From the NCBI GenBank assembly GCA_017163975.1, contig JAFFSR010000397.1, positions 2,485,501 to 2,549,500 on the forward strand: 64,000 nt of DNA, read 5' to 3'. This DNA comes from Anastatus disparis (lineage: Eukaryota; Arthropoda; Insecta; Hymenoptera; Eupelmidae). Under the pieces are notes generated by a model, which did no database searches, was not told where the DNA came from, and saw only the letters and a list, made by a program, of their open reading frames with translations. Both the position numbers and the translations under genes were made by a program. Of the stretch, positions 11,921 through 21,572 are shown one piece after another (position 1 is the stretch's first letter; every line of letters starts with the position of its first letter).

Positions 11921-12303
11921 TTAGGGGGGGTACCCCCCTGCTCGTTCCACTCGCCAACCCCCATTATAGTTATCATTTCAATATAAAATATAACACTTAT
12001 GCATTGTTTTATATAAAAATTTTTTTATTATAATATATTTTTATTTAATATATTTTACATTTTAGAATGATTATAAAAAACAATTTTTAAATTATTCAAA
12101 ATAATATAAAAAATTAAATAAAACATATAAATTATAAAACAAAATGATTTTTATGGCTACTGGTGAAGGCTTCCATTAATAAAAAGACCTAACGCGTCTT
12201 TGGTCGTATCTTTGCAAATTTATTTATTTATATCATCCTGAAAATAATTTTTTCATTATAGTTTATTTATGAATGATTTAAATTGATAAAATATATTTAA
12301 TTG

Positions 12304-12345
<42 letters not shown>

Positions 12346-12617
12346 GATAAATATTTTCATTTATTACTTACAAACTTGTGTATTTTAATATGTCTTTTCA
12401 AACTATCTATTCTATGGAAACCTTTTCCACAATATTTACAAATATTCAAATACATATCATCGTGACTTTTTTAAAATTTTTAATTTAAAAACTAATATAA
12501 GATGTAATGATAAAAAATTTTCATCTTTTTTATTAAATATAGGAGAAGGAAAAATTAATACTTTCATTATTCCCAAAGAATATAAAACTAATAATATATG
12601 TGATACAATTTATAATA
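11921..12617 (-). mobile_element. Helitron fragment inside the 5' LTR
   Basis: Read on the minus strand the fragment ends in a GGGGGGTACCCCCC hairpin followed by CTAA next to (TA)n. That is the expected Helitron 3' end (hairpin, CTRR, insertion at A/T). The same sequence in the same place lies in the 3' LTR at 31398. The part from about 12475 to 12617 is the start of a plus-strand helicase region that is complete only in the 3' LTR. Confidence 0.7.
12366..12465 (-). pseudogene. C2H2 zinc-finger exon remnant in the Helitron (5' LTR copy)
   Basis: The minus strand encodes one C2H2 finger, CKYCGKGFHRIDSLKRHIKIH (C-x2-C-x12-H-x3-H spacing). It is followed directly by a GTAAGT donor-like sequence, and about 100 bp further on by a TTATTTTCAG acceptor-like sequence. 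The 3' LTR has the same unit at 31841-31942. Whether this was Helitron coding sequence or a captured host exon cannot be decided here. Confidence 0.6.
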
Positions 12618-12803
12618 TTAAACTTGTGCGTGAAACCTTTGTGTAAAATAAAATCCTTGTGTAAAACTTTTGTGTACAATAAAAGGGAATTCACTTTAAA
12701 TAAAAGGACAGTTCTATTTATTTAAAGAACCATCAGCCCATTTCCGACAGGGTCAGCGATTAGCAGAACTATCAACAAGGTCGGCAACAAGATATCAGCT
12801 CTA

Positions 12804-12816
12804 ATAAAGGTAAGCT
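12804..12816 (+). promoter_or_regulatory. Consensus 5' splice donor in element A LTR
   Basis: ATAAAG|GTAAGCT fits the donor consensus; the GT is at 12810. Element B has the same motif at the same relative place (AAAAG|GTAAGTG at 50868). It is the natural common donor for the downstream acceptors found before the envelope and accessory ORFs. Confidence 0.6.
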
Positions 12817-13051
12817 AAATCTCTAATTACTACCGTATCTCTCTCTCTCTCTCTCGTAATTTCAATACGGGTTCACGAGCCCGCAAAATAACTTGCCCTC
12901 TTCGCCTCACAATCAGCCACGCGTTCGCCTTAACGTGTATCCACTCGGCGCGTTGAGGCCTGTACCGTCACGGCCCTTTCTTTTTATATATCTATATAAA
13001 ATTTTATTTATAATTAGAAGTAACGCCGGAACGTTACAGCTAAAAATTAAC

Positions 13052-13067
13052 TGGTGACAAAGCGGTG
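13052..13067 (+). promoter_or_regulatory. Element A primer binding site (candidate)
   Basis: TGGTGACAAAGCGGTG lies 13 bp after the LTR end. The leading TGG is complementary to a tRNA CCA end, and element B has a similar site (TGGTGACAGCGACGGTG). The tRNA was not identified. Confidence 0.55.
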
Positions 13068-15254
13068 AAATTTATTTTGCAAAAATTGAAATTGCTTTTA
13101 AAAATAGTTATAAAAAATTATATGTAATATCACGCGAAGTGAAATCTAACTTTAAAATTTTCTTATATGAAAACTATATCAATCGAAGAATGAAATAATA
13201 TTATTAATTATAAAATAACTTAAATAGGTATAAATAAATAATATTAACATTTGCAAATTTAAAAATTTATGACTAATGACCGCGTATAAATAACCTTGTT
13301 CATAGTAATTAAATGAATCAACATTAAATTCGTATTCTAGTTTCTTAACAGATTATAAGATTTGTTCAAATAAGAAATATCTAATAATTAATTGAAATAA
13401 TAAATAAATAATATAAAATTTAAACCGAAAAATTTATAATTTCACTTACAGTATATTTAGGAAAACTCAACTTCTTTTATTAACGAAACGACTTATCCGT
13501 CGGTTTCTTTCTTCCGCGCACTTCTTCCCCTTTTCAAATTATAAAAATAATTAAGGGAATGTAAAATGGATACTACACCTGTACTCATAAATATTCACTA
13601 CCTTTATATTTTATTGCAAAATTTTCAATAAAAAAATGCATTAGCTTGTAGTATGTACCATGAACATTATTCGGTTAAATTTTTAAATAAATTCATTTAT
13701 TAGCTATTGAGAATTTTGGGTTCCAAAATTATTTATTAACATTTTTCAATTTTGTACAGGAATCCAAATATCTTAAAAACTAATGAATGAATTGATTTGA
13801 AAATTTATCTAAATAATCATCATGGTACATACTACAAGCTAATGCATTTCTTTTCTGGAAATTCAGCAATAAAATAAAAAGGAAGGTAATATCTATAAGT
13901 ACGGGTGTAGTGTCCGTTTTACATCTTCTTAAGACACAAATAAACTGATAAATAAAAAAATTTTACATCTTATATAAATAAAATAAATTATTAATAATAA
14001 TTAAATTTCCTTAAAACTTTGAAATATTCAATAAATCGCATCTTTTCTAGTTGCATTTAAATGTCGTTAAATAATCAGTAATTCCTGATTTATTGTTCTC
14101 ACAAAAATATAATCATATCTACTTTAAATATTAAATAAAACCTCTCTTTATATTTTTTTTAAAACAATTTTAAACATTTTTAAATCATATTACATTAATT
14201 AAATATTATATACCTCAAAACGTACAATTCTTTTAATTAATAAAATATTAAGTTGACAAAAATTTTTTTTTTCCTCTCTTTTCTACCAATAAACAATAAT
14301 TTAGTATTATATTTTTTCTAAACTTAACTAAACTCTAAATAATACATAAAAAAATAAGTACTTGACTAATGCGCAAATAACCCACGGTGAAAGTGAAATC
14401 GTCATCCCTTTTATCGTAACAATACGTGCTTCTACCATTGAATAGTGAGTATACTTATTCAGGAAATTTTATACCTTTCAAGTAATATAAGAAAAGAAAA
14501 AGGTAAAAGTATCTTTTACAACTAAAAACCTATAAACAAACCAAAACTGAATAAATAACTTTTACTTGAGGTGACCATAAAGTATCGTAAACTTGAAATA
14601 TATATGCACACTTGTGTTCTTTTCGCACAGTCTCATACAAATTTTAATTTCCTTTCTTCCTATTGATTAAACTAAGAGGATAACACCTACGTTAAATTTA
14701 AAATAAAACCAAAAGAGAGAAATTTTTTTTCTCACGATAATTCATAAAACAAATTTCTTTTTGTACAATAAAATTTTCTTTCATGCGTATAAGTTATTAA
14801 AAATCCCTACCTTTTCCGTATATTTCCGATCCTTTGAGAGAACATATATATATTATATACATTATAATTAAGTGCATGCGCATGAAATATATTAAAAATA
14901 AGTAGAATCAGTTGCATGCTTATTAGTTTCACAGTTTGCACGCACAAATATACATTTAAGATCGCCAATTAGCGAAATAAATATTTTTTCTTTTCTCTTA
15001 TTTTTTTTTATTCTTCGAATCTAATTTTACCCTGTCAATTAACCATTAATAATAGTATACGTAATAAATATTATTTCTTTCATGAAATCCATCATAACAT
15101 ATACCAGCATTACCATAGCCATGATATTAGTAATCATAGCTATTGCTCTACTTATAATACACGCCAAAATATGTACTAGAAACCTTGAATATAAATTATA
15201 AAATAAGACCCTTCACTTTACCGCCCCCCTACTATATATACTGACACTAGTTGG

Positions 15255-15306
<52 letters not shown>

Positions 15307-15407
15307 GCATGTTCACAACATAACATACGACATACTATTACATCGTAACCTACCCTTTTACCACTACAGTAATAATATCATAAATATATATATTCTTTTT
15401 TTATTTT
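13068..15407 (+). other. Element A untranslated leader
   Basis: About 2.3 kb of AT-rich leader without a credible ORF. It contains one TTAA foldback MITE (13555-13928) and a (TA)n tract at about 15257-15304. It ends at a 3' splice site. It could serve as a first intron for spliced messages. Confidence 0.55.
13555..13928. mobile_element. TTAA foldback MITE (family P2), copy 1, 374 bp
   Basis: It is flanked by TTAA at 13551-13554 and 13929-13932. The left end is GGGAATGTAAAATGGATACTAC and the right end is close to its complement. The arms are long and imperfect: both carry GCATTAGCTTGTAGTATGTACC (or its complement) about 80 bp from the ends. Two more copies lie at 53667 and 54769 in element B. 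Confidence 0.88.
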
Positions 15408-15409
15408 AG
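15390..15409 (+). promoter_or_regulatory. 3' splice acceptor before the pre-gag ORFs
   Basis: TTCTTTTTTTATTTTAG is a strong polypyrimidine tract plus AG (15408-15409). It lies 175 bp before the first pre-gag ATG. Confidence 0.5.
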
Positions 15410-15429
15410 GCAGAATCTTGAATTGAAAT

Positions 15430-15433
15430 ACAG

Positions 15434-15525
<92 letters not shown>
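15430..15525. repeat. (TA)n microsatellite
   Basis: About 47 uninterrupted TA units lie between the splice acceptor and the first pre-gag ORF. The long Tyr-Ile ORFs read across it are artefacts. Confidence 0.95.
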
Positions 15526-15527
<2 letters not shown>

Positions 15528-15584
15528 GTACTTCAGAAAAATAAATATCATATAACTTATCCGCTAGTTTTAAACCCCCCCCAC

Positions 15585-15848
15585 ATGACCAACATGCCAT
15601 TAGGTAAAGGGTTTTCATATACAAACACGATAGATCCTAGATTCATCGAAATTGTACTAGCAATAAAGCAAGAAGATAACAAATCGATAGACAAGGCATT
15701 GAATGCTCTCTGCAAAAACCTTTTAACGGTAACAACCCTCGACAAAGATATAATTACAGAAGAAGAACTAGACTCTTGGCTTGAAGATCTAAAATTTAAA
15801 AAAAATAATCACTTCACAGCCCCCCCCCTCTGTTTTTTTTTCTGTTAA
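15585..15848 (+). CDS. Element A pre-gag ORF 1 (87 aa, unknown)
   Basis: The ORF starts at ATG 15585, which follows a C-run, and the next ATG is three codons on. The product is acidic and helical in character (EDNKSIDKALNALCKNLL..., DKDIITEEELDSWLEDLKF). Its last codons fall in C- and T-runs, so the true end may be frameshifted; the next ORF starts 9 bp on in the same frame. I recognise no domain. Position upstream of gag and codon use like the following ORFs suggest a real element gene or the first segment of a longer Gag-like protein. Confidence 0.5.
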   Translation: MTNMPLGKGFSYTNTIDPRFIEIVLAIKQEDNKSIDKALNALCKNLLTVTTLDKDIITEEELDSWLEDLKFKKNNHFTAPPLCFFFC

Positions 15849-15857
15849 TACAAATTC

Positions 15858-16214
15858 ATGATTCCTCTCCCGCTTGCTCCTATTACTACAAATCAAGTCA
15901 CCCAATTATTAGACGAATTTCACCTAAGGGCTACCGCATACGAAGCCTGGATAGAAGAGACGGAAAGCGTCATTGTACTTCATCAGGACATTATCGCCGA
16001 TTTAAGAACCAAAATATTTACACTTAAGAAAAAAGTTAGAGAACTGTCTGCAAAAGTTGCGCTCTCACGACATTGGGTATCAGACAGAACGCAAAAATTG
16101 GAAGATCGCATAATAGTAACCGAATCAGCGGTGATAGATCTAATTAAAGACTTCGAACGATTACAAATTTGCAAGAATAGGAAAGGAAAAAGGGAGAATA
16201 AAAGCAATCTATGA
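15858..16214 (+). CDS. Element A pre-gag ORF 2 (118 aa, coiled coil)
   Basis: It begins MIPLPLAPITTNQVTQ and is then mostly helical with heptad-like spacing (IIADLRTKIFTLKKKVREL), ending in a basic tail KNRKGKREN. No enzymatic motif is visible. Its TGA (16212-16214) overlaps the ATG of the next ORF (16211) as ATGA, an arrangement that allows termination-reinitiation. A structural or scaffold role is only a guess. Confidence 0.55.
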   Translation: MIPLPLAPITTNQVTQLLDEFHLRATAYEAWIEETESVIVLHQDIIADLRTKIFTLKKKVRELSAKVALSRHWVSDRTQKLEDRIIVTESAVIDLIKDFERLQICKNRKGKRENKSNL

Positions 16215-16435
16215 ACCCAGACCCAACACACGAGTTGTTAGCAAAGCAGACCTTCCAAAGGTTAGTTGTATTAAACAACCAGGTATCCCGCTTGAGTTTC
16301 TTGGCCCAAGGAATAGACGAAATTCTAGAACTTCACGAAACCACTCTACTAGAGTTCGAAGAAACAACCCATTCACTCGAGATCAAAAACCATATTTGGT
16401 CCTTAAAAAAACTTACACCGTTGAACCCGAAATAA
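16211..16435 (+). CDS. Element A pre-gag ORF 3 (74 aa, coiled coil)
   Basis: It overlaps ORF 2 by four bases (ATGA). The product is helical and leucine-rich (LVVLNNQVSRLSFLAQGIDEI and an LELHETTLLEFEETTHSLEI segment). No known family was recognised. Confidence 0.5.
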   Translation: MNPDPTHELLAKQTFQRLVVLNNQVSRLSFLAQGIDEILELHETTLLEFEETTHSLEIKNHIWSLKKLTPLNPK

Positions 16436-16442
16436 AATTTTA

Positions 16443-16883
16443 GAGTTAAATAGCCGCTTAGATAGAATTAGCAAAGAGATTACCAGCCTGACCATTAACT
16501 TTTCAAAGCTTTTGCTTTATAACTAAATCTGAATGAGCAGGACTCGAAGCAATTAGAAACGAATTCTCGAGAAGAGAACAAAATTCGAACAAGCACTTAA
16601 AAGGAAACTAGACACAGACGAAATAATAGCCACAAAACGCGAGAAATTAATAGGTAAAATAGCCTTTGGGAATATACCCGGATTCACGCAACCATCTGAT
16701 GCTCTCATAGAAAACGAGTTTGAATCAGAGGTAGGAAGCTCCACACCAATATCTAACTTCTCTACAGCCATCCGACTAGCCGATCTAGTAGGTTGTGCAG
16801 GTGATTGCGAGTATTGCAGCTCCACTATCTCCCTAATACAACAACTTGAAACCATAGTAAATTCACTTCCCAACTTATGGTAG
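16443..16883 (+). pseudogene. Element A pre-gag ORF 4 (coiled coil plus CxxxC/CxxC segment, broken)
   Basis: One frame runs from about 16443 to the TAG at 16881 with three nonsense codons near 16525-16556. The first part is coiled-coil-like (LNSRLDRISKEITSLT). The second starts KRILEKRTKFEQALKRKL and contains GCAGDCEYCSST near 16795-16830, a possible metal-binding cluster. The Gag ATG (16877) overlaps this ORF's stop, again a stop/start overlap. No start codon could be fixed. Confidence 0.5.
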
Positions 16884-18500
16884 AAGACAACCCAGCCATG
16901 GCAGAACAGATAGCGAACTTAACGCATCACCAGAACATCACTGATGCACTACTCAATACTATGGGAGAGTGCATGACGGTGCAGCAGTCGTTATTACACA
17001 TACCGCTTTACAATGGGAAAAATATGTTGCTTGGGACCTTTCTACAGGATGTAGAAAACGGTCTTAGCATTTGTCCAGAAGGTATTCATAATGCCTTCTT
17101 TAAGGGCGTTATTGCAAAACTGCGCGACACCGCTAGAGACACTGTTAATGGAATAGAAATCGCCTCCGTTGACGATCTTAAGGATGCGTTAAAAGAATAC
17201 TTTTCCCTAAAAAAAACGTACTACCATTATACTGGAGAGATTCAGGCAATAAGAATGCGTAGGAACTAAACCGTTATTGAATACTACAGCCGATTGAAGA
17301 AATTAATAGAAGGAGTCACAGCTTTTTTTTTTTTTTTTTTTATTTAACGTCGCTGTATTTATGCTATCATTTTGATGCTAATTAGCGACGGAGATCGTCA
17401 GTGTGTTTGTGAACAAAGCACGTGTAATGTATAGCGGTGCTTGTATCATTCGGTCACCGAGAGCTGGATTCGAACTCGGAACCTCGAGATTACGAATCCA
17501 TCACTCTACCGACTGAGCCACTGACAACCTACTAGCTTTTTTTTATTTCAAAAAAAAAGTTTAATATACAAAGGATACTGTCCTCTATATGATTAACCTT
17601 TTTTATATGGTGAAGTCGAGGGAGTCCCCGCCCGGTATCCGTTTAACACATAAATTTTCTTTCAAAAAAAAAGTTAGAGGTACCTAGCCAGGATTCGAAT
17701 CCACGCTCTCCGCGTTGAAGGCAAGAGCTCTATCCATTACGCCACCGCGCTCTCAAGGAGCCACAGCTTCACTTAAAGAGAAATTCACGGCAGCACAGGT
17801 ACCTAGCATGTTAGTAATGTTAGAAGGACTCGCACTAGAATCCTTCAAAAGAGGATTATCGGATGACATTCTGCTCGCCGTAAGTGCACAAGAACCTGAG
17901 ACATTTGCTGCAGCATTAAAAGCTGCACAACGCTTTGAAAAAAAATCGATCTCTTTACACGATAGAAGGGGATCTCTTCACGTCATCGAGACGGATCAAT
18001 CAAAGAAAAAGTCACCTCGACAAGTCAAGTTCGAGGAAGATAATAATAAACAGTCTTGGAGATCACAATCACCGGGTAAAGACGAGTACGAACATAGGTC
18101 GTACTATCGTAGTAATTCACCAGCACACGATGACCGTGGAAGATACGGGCAAGTTTCTCACAGAAGGGCCAGCCCAAGAGCACGAAGCCCTGTAGACTAC
18201 TTTAACAGGAGATACAATACGAATAATAGAAATAACGCGTATTCCTCCGAAAGATATGGTAATAACTATCGTAACCGAAACTTTAACGAATACAGAAGGG
18301 ACTCTAGAGGAAACAATCCCAGGGCACCCTATAATTATTTGGACACTAGAGCACGCTCACCTATTCCAACTAGATATGCGCCTCCAGTACATTACCCCTA
18401 TATGCAACCGATGCCACCTATGGGTGCGACGCCATATCCGTACCAATATCCATATATGCTATTGTATCAACCACAATACCCATCCATGAAGTATCAATAA
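16877..18500 (+). pseudogene. gag: Element A Gag (split by a SINE)
   Basis: The Gypsy/errantivirus-type Gag core starts at ATG 16877, with IPLYNGKNMLLGTFLQDVE near 16999-17055 matching the IPxFxGxxxxLxxFL pattern. A TAA interrupts it at 17268. A dimeric SINE is inserted at 17325-17754 with a 15-bp duplication, after which Gag resumes (ASLKEKFTAAQ...). The C-terminal part is rich in Arg, Ser, Asn, Tyr and Pro, and no CCHC knuckle is visible; lack of a zinc knuckle is usual for errantivirus Gag. It ends with a Pro/Tyr-rich tail at 18500. Confidence 0.8.
17325..17754 (-). mobile_element. Dimeric tRNA-derived SINE
   Basis: The element is on the minus strand: its 5' end is at 17754 and its A-tail reads as the T-run at 17323-17341. 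It has two tRNA-like heads. One is at 17754-17679 (A box GGCGTAATGGATAGAGC, B box GGATTCGAATCC). The other is at 17525-17453 (A box GGCTCAGTCGGTAGAGT, B box GAGTTCGAATCC). A short A-rich linker separates them. A 15-bp duplication, AAGGAGYCACAGCTT with one mismatch, flanks it at 17310-17324 and 17755-17769. Confidence 0.85.
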
Positions 18501-18502
18501 CC

Positions 18503-19140
18503 AAGACCACGAAAGTCTTTAAACCCATTGCCTGTTCGCCAGACGGACGCCTCGACGAGCAAGCCCAATCTGGAGCGTCCACTAGCAGTCGAGTTCATAA
18601 CTGCAACAGATTTACAAGAGGGACCAGTTATAGACGAACAGGACCAATAATTATACTAAATGCTGCAGAATTGAAGAAGGCAACAGAATTCCTAATAGAC
18701 ACTGAAGCTGATATCAACTTGATTCACGTAAGCGCTCTGCAACCCAGGACACTCATAGCAACGCATGAAGCTATGAGTATCACTGGAATAATTACGGACT
18801 TCTTTAATACCGCGTGTTCAACAGAGATAACACTCTTCGACAAACCGATAAGGTTTCAAGTTATAACGGGAAATCTACCGATCTCAGCATCAGGAATATT
18901 AGGGGTCGATTTTCTAAGAACTGAATCAGCGGAAATTTCATTTCGCCATAATGCTATGGTAACTTCATCAGAACCTATACGTCCTGTAAGGTTTGTAAAT
19001 TATTAATACAGAGCCCACAAAGTACATCCTACAAGCCCGGTCAAAAACGCCAATCACAATTAACTTACGCGCTTCTGGACTAAAAACAGGATATCTACCA
19101 AGATTAAAAACACCAGAGAATATCTTTATAGGCGAAGCCA
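18503..19140 (+). pseudogene. pol: Element A protease region
   Basis: An aspartic protease domain is read at 18671-19006: the active-site loop is FLIDTEADINLI, and a flap/helix motif ILGVDFLR follows near 18895. Family members have DTG or DSG at the active site; here the Gly is Glu, which should abolish activity. A stop separates it from the RT frame, and a short continuation (NLRASGLKTGYLPR-like) bridges to 19140 in another frame. Confidence 0.75.
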
Positions 19141-19172
19141 TTGTCAATAATTACAAACAAAGATGCATCGTC

Positions 19173-21572
19173 ATGGCTTTTAACTATTACGAAGAGGACG
19201 CAGAAGTCGGAATACCACCGCAAGAGTTACAAGCCTATGATGTTTTCGAGGAATCCGAGGATTCCTCCGGCACTGAAGGATCTGAAAATAACCTTCTGGA
19301 AGCAGACAGGCTACAGGAAGTCTTGAACAGTTTACGACTTGAGCATTTAAACAGCGAGGAAAGACAACACATTCTTAAAATAGTCAAAGACTATCCACAG
19401 TTATTTCACTTAGCTAGAGACAAGCTACCTGCTACAGATGTACTAAAACAATGTATACCCACGAAGGATGATGCACCGGTATTTGTGAAACAATACCGAT
19501 ATCCTCCAGCACATAGAAAAGAGATACATCGACAAGTAATTAAGTTATTAAACGACAACATCATAGAGAATTCAAGATCACCATATAATTCGCCACTCTG
19601 GATCGTCCCGAAGAAAAATGACTCCAAGGGTAATAAAAGATATCAGATGGTAATAAACTACCGAGCCCTTAATAAGAAAACTACTGGTGATGCTCACCCC
19701 CTGCCTAACATAACGGAAATCTTAGATCGACTTGGGGGAGCAAAATATTTCTCGATATTTGACTTAGCTTCAGGATTTCACCAAATCGAAGTCAATGAAG
19801 CAGATAGGCATAAAACTGCCATGAGCTCAGCAACAGGGCATTATCATTACAAAAGAATGCCTTTCGGCCTCAAATCTGCACCTGCAACATTCCAAAGGCT
19901 CATAAATTTAGTCCTACTAGGATTACAGGACTCGGAACTATTAGTTTATTTAGACGACGTAATTATCTTTGCGTCAGACTTAGATGATCACGAAAAAAAG
20001 GTACGTCGACTGTTCAATCGACTACTCGATGCTGGATTATTTCTACAATTGGACAAATGCGAATTTTTACGCACCGAAGTAGAGTACTTAGGGCATATAA
20101 TTTCGGAAGAAGGTGGGAAACCCGACCCTAAGAGAACAGTGGCAGTAAAAAACTTTCCACAACCCAAAAACCAAACAAACATCAGGCAATTCTTAGGATT
20201 AGCCGGATATTACCGTAGATTTATTGAAGGATTTTCAGCTAGGGCAAGGCCTCTTTTAGATCTATTAAAGAAAACAGTACCGTTCCAATGGACGGACAAG
20301 CAGCAAGAAAGCTTTGAAGATCTTAAAAATGTCTCATGCAGCGCACCGGTATTACAACACCCAAACTTCGAGAAACCATTCATTCTCACCACTGACGCAT
20401 CAGACTATGCCATAGGCGCAGTCCTCAGTCAGGGCGAAATAGGGCAAGACAGGCCCATAGCATACATGTCCTTGATGATGAAACCTGGCTAAAGAAACTA
20501 CACAACACCGGAAAAGGAGTGCTTAGCAATAATTTACGCTGTGCTGCACTTCCGCCTATACCTTCACGGACGGGAATTCACACTTATAAGTAACCACGAA
20601 CCATTGAAATGGATAGACTTCGTGAAACCCCCGATTCAAATATTGATAAGATGGAGAACTCGACTCCGGGAGTACGAGTACAAATTTCTTCATAGGGCAG
20701 GACGATTGAACGTTAACGCCGACGCACTATCCAGAAACTTAATACAAGAAGAAGCTGTAGTATTACCTACTTCTTTATCGGCAAAAATCAACAAACCACC
20801 GGAACCTCCAAAACCTCGAGGACGACCACCAGGAAACAAAAATAAACCTTTGCCCTTGCTATCAACTTCCACTACCACCGGAAACACCATCGGCGAAAGG
20901 GTAAGAACTAGACATGCTAGTAGAGAACGTCCACCTCCTCCAGTTAACACTAAGGAAAAATGTGCTCACTCAGCGCCACCACCAATGCACAAAGCAACAG
21001 TAAAACCACCAGACCTAAAGGTTACAAAGGAAAAAGAACCCCGCGTCACCCAACGTAGAGGTACAAGCACTCAACCACGGGAAGAGACTCAAGCCAACCC
21101 TACACCATCAACCTCCTCAAACAATAACCCTAAACCTATACGACCAGCAAAATTTTCTAAAAGGGTAACATTTCAAACAAGTGAAGACTCTGACTCAACA
21201 AATGATCCCCCAATACCTCGCAAAAGACTGAGCGGATTCTCAAGCCTGATACCGGAAAGACTACCTACGATCAACCAAACCTCGTCGCAAGACAAACAAA
21301 CAAATGATGAAGAAAAAACACCACCAAGCAAACAAACAATTATTGAGTCAGCCTCTCGAAGGAGTTCACATTCTGACGAGTCAGGATCGATGGACGAATA
21401 TTGGTGGGAGGAAACACTCTTTAGAAACTGACTAATAGCACACTCAGCTCCGGTGCAACCCGAACTAAACCAAAGCAATGGTATACCATGCCTTGGCAAT
21501 ATTATAGAAGTCGACAGCACCGACGACTCTTCTACGGAGGATGACAGAGAGATCCGATATCCTCCTCCTGTC
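19173..21572 (+). pseudogene. pol: Element A reverse transcriptase-RNase H and proline-rich linker
   Basis: RT motifs stand in order: PYNSPLWIVPKK, YQMVINYRALNKKT, FSIFDLASGFHQIEV, FGLKSAPATFQRL, YLDDVIIFA (near 19955), and RQFLGLAGYYRRF. RNase H follows with TTDASDYAIGAVLSQ near 20390 and ends at NADALSRN near 20740. One TAA at 20490 breaks RNase H in frame. After RNase H comes an unusual ~230-residue Pro/Ser/Thr-rich linker with an AT-hook-like KPRGRPPGNKNK near 20810, a TGA at 21429 and a further in-frame stretch to about 21572. Confidence 0.88.

Larger units (their letters stand above)
11207..13038 (+). repeat. Element A 5' LTR
   Basis: It starts TGTAAC and ends GTTACA, a 6-bp inverted terminus. 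From 11220 to about 12617 it matches 30676-32083 closely. It then jumps to sequence matching 34884-35030, so it lacks the Helitron helicase part present in the 3' LTR. Conversely, about 12762-12970 of this LTR is absent from the 3' LTR. It contains a TATA box, a Helitron fragment and a splice donor. Confidence 0.85.

Noticed and set aside
15406..15848. Tyr/Ile repeat ORFs across 15430-15525 on both strands
   Set aside because: They are translations of a (TA)n microsatellite; only the part from ATG 15585 has normal composition.
17453..17525. Functional tRNA gene on the minus strand
   Set aside because: A and B boxes are good, but the acceptor stem pairs poorly and it lies inside a SINE with target duplication and A-tail.
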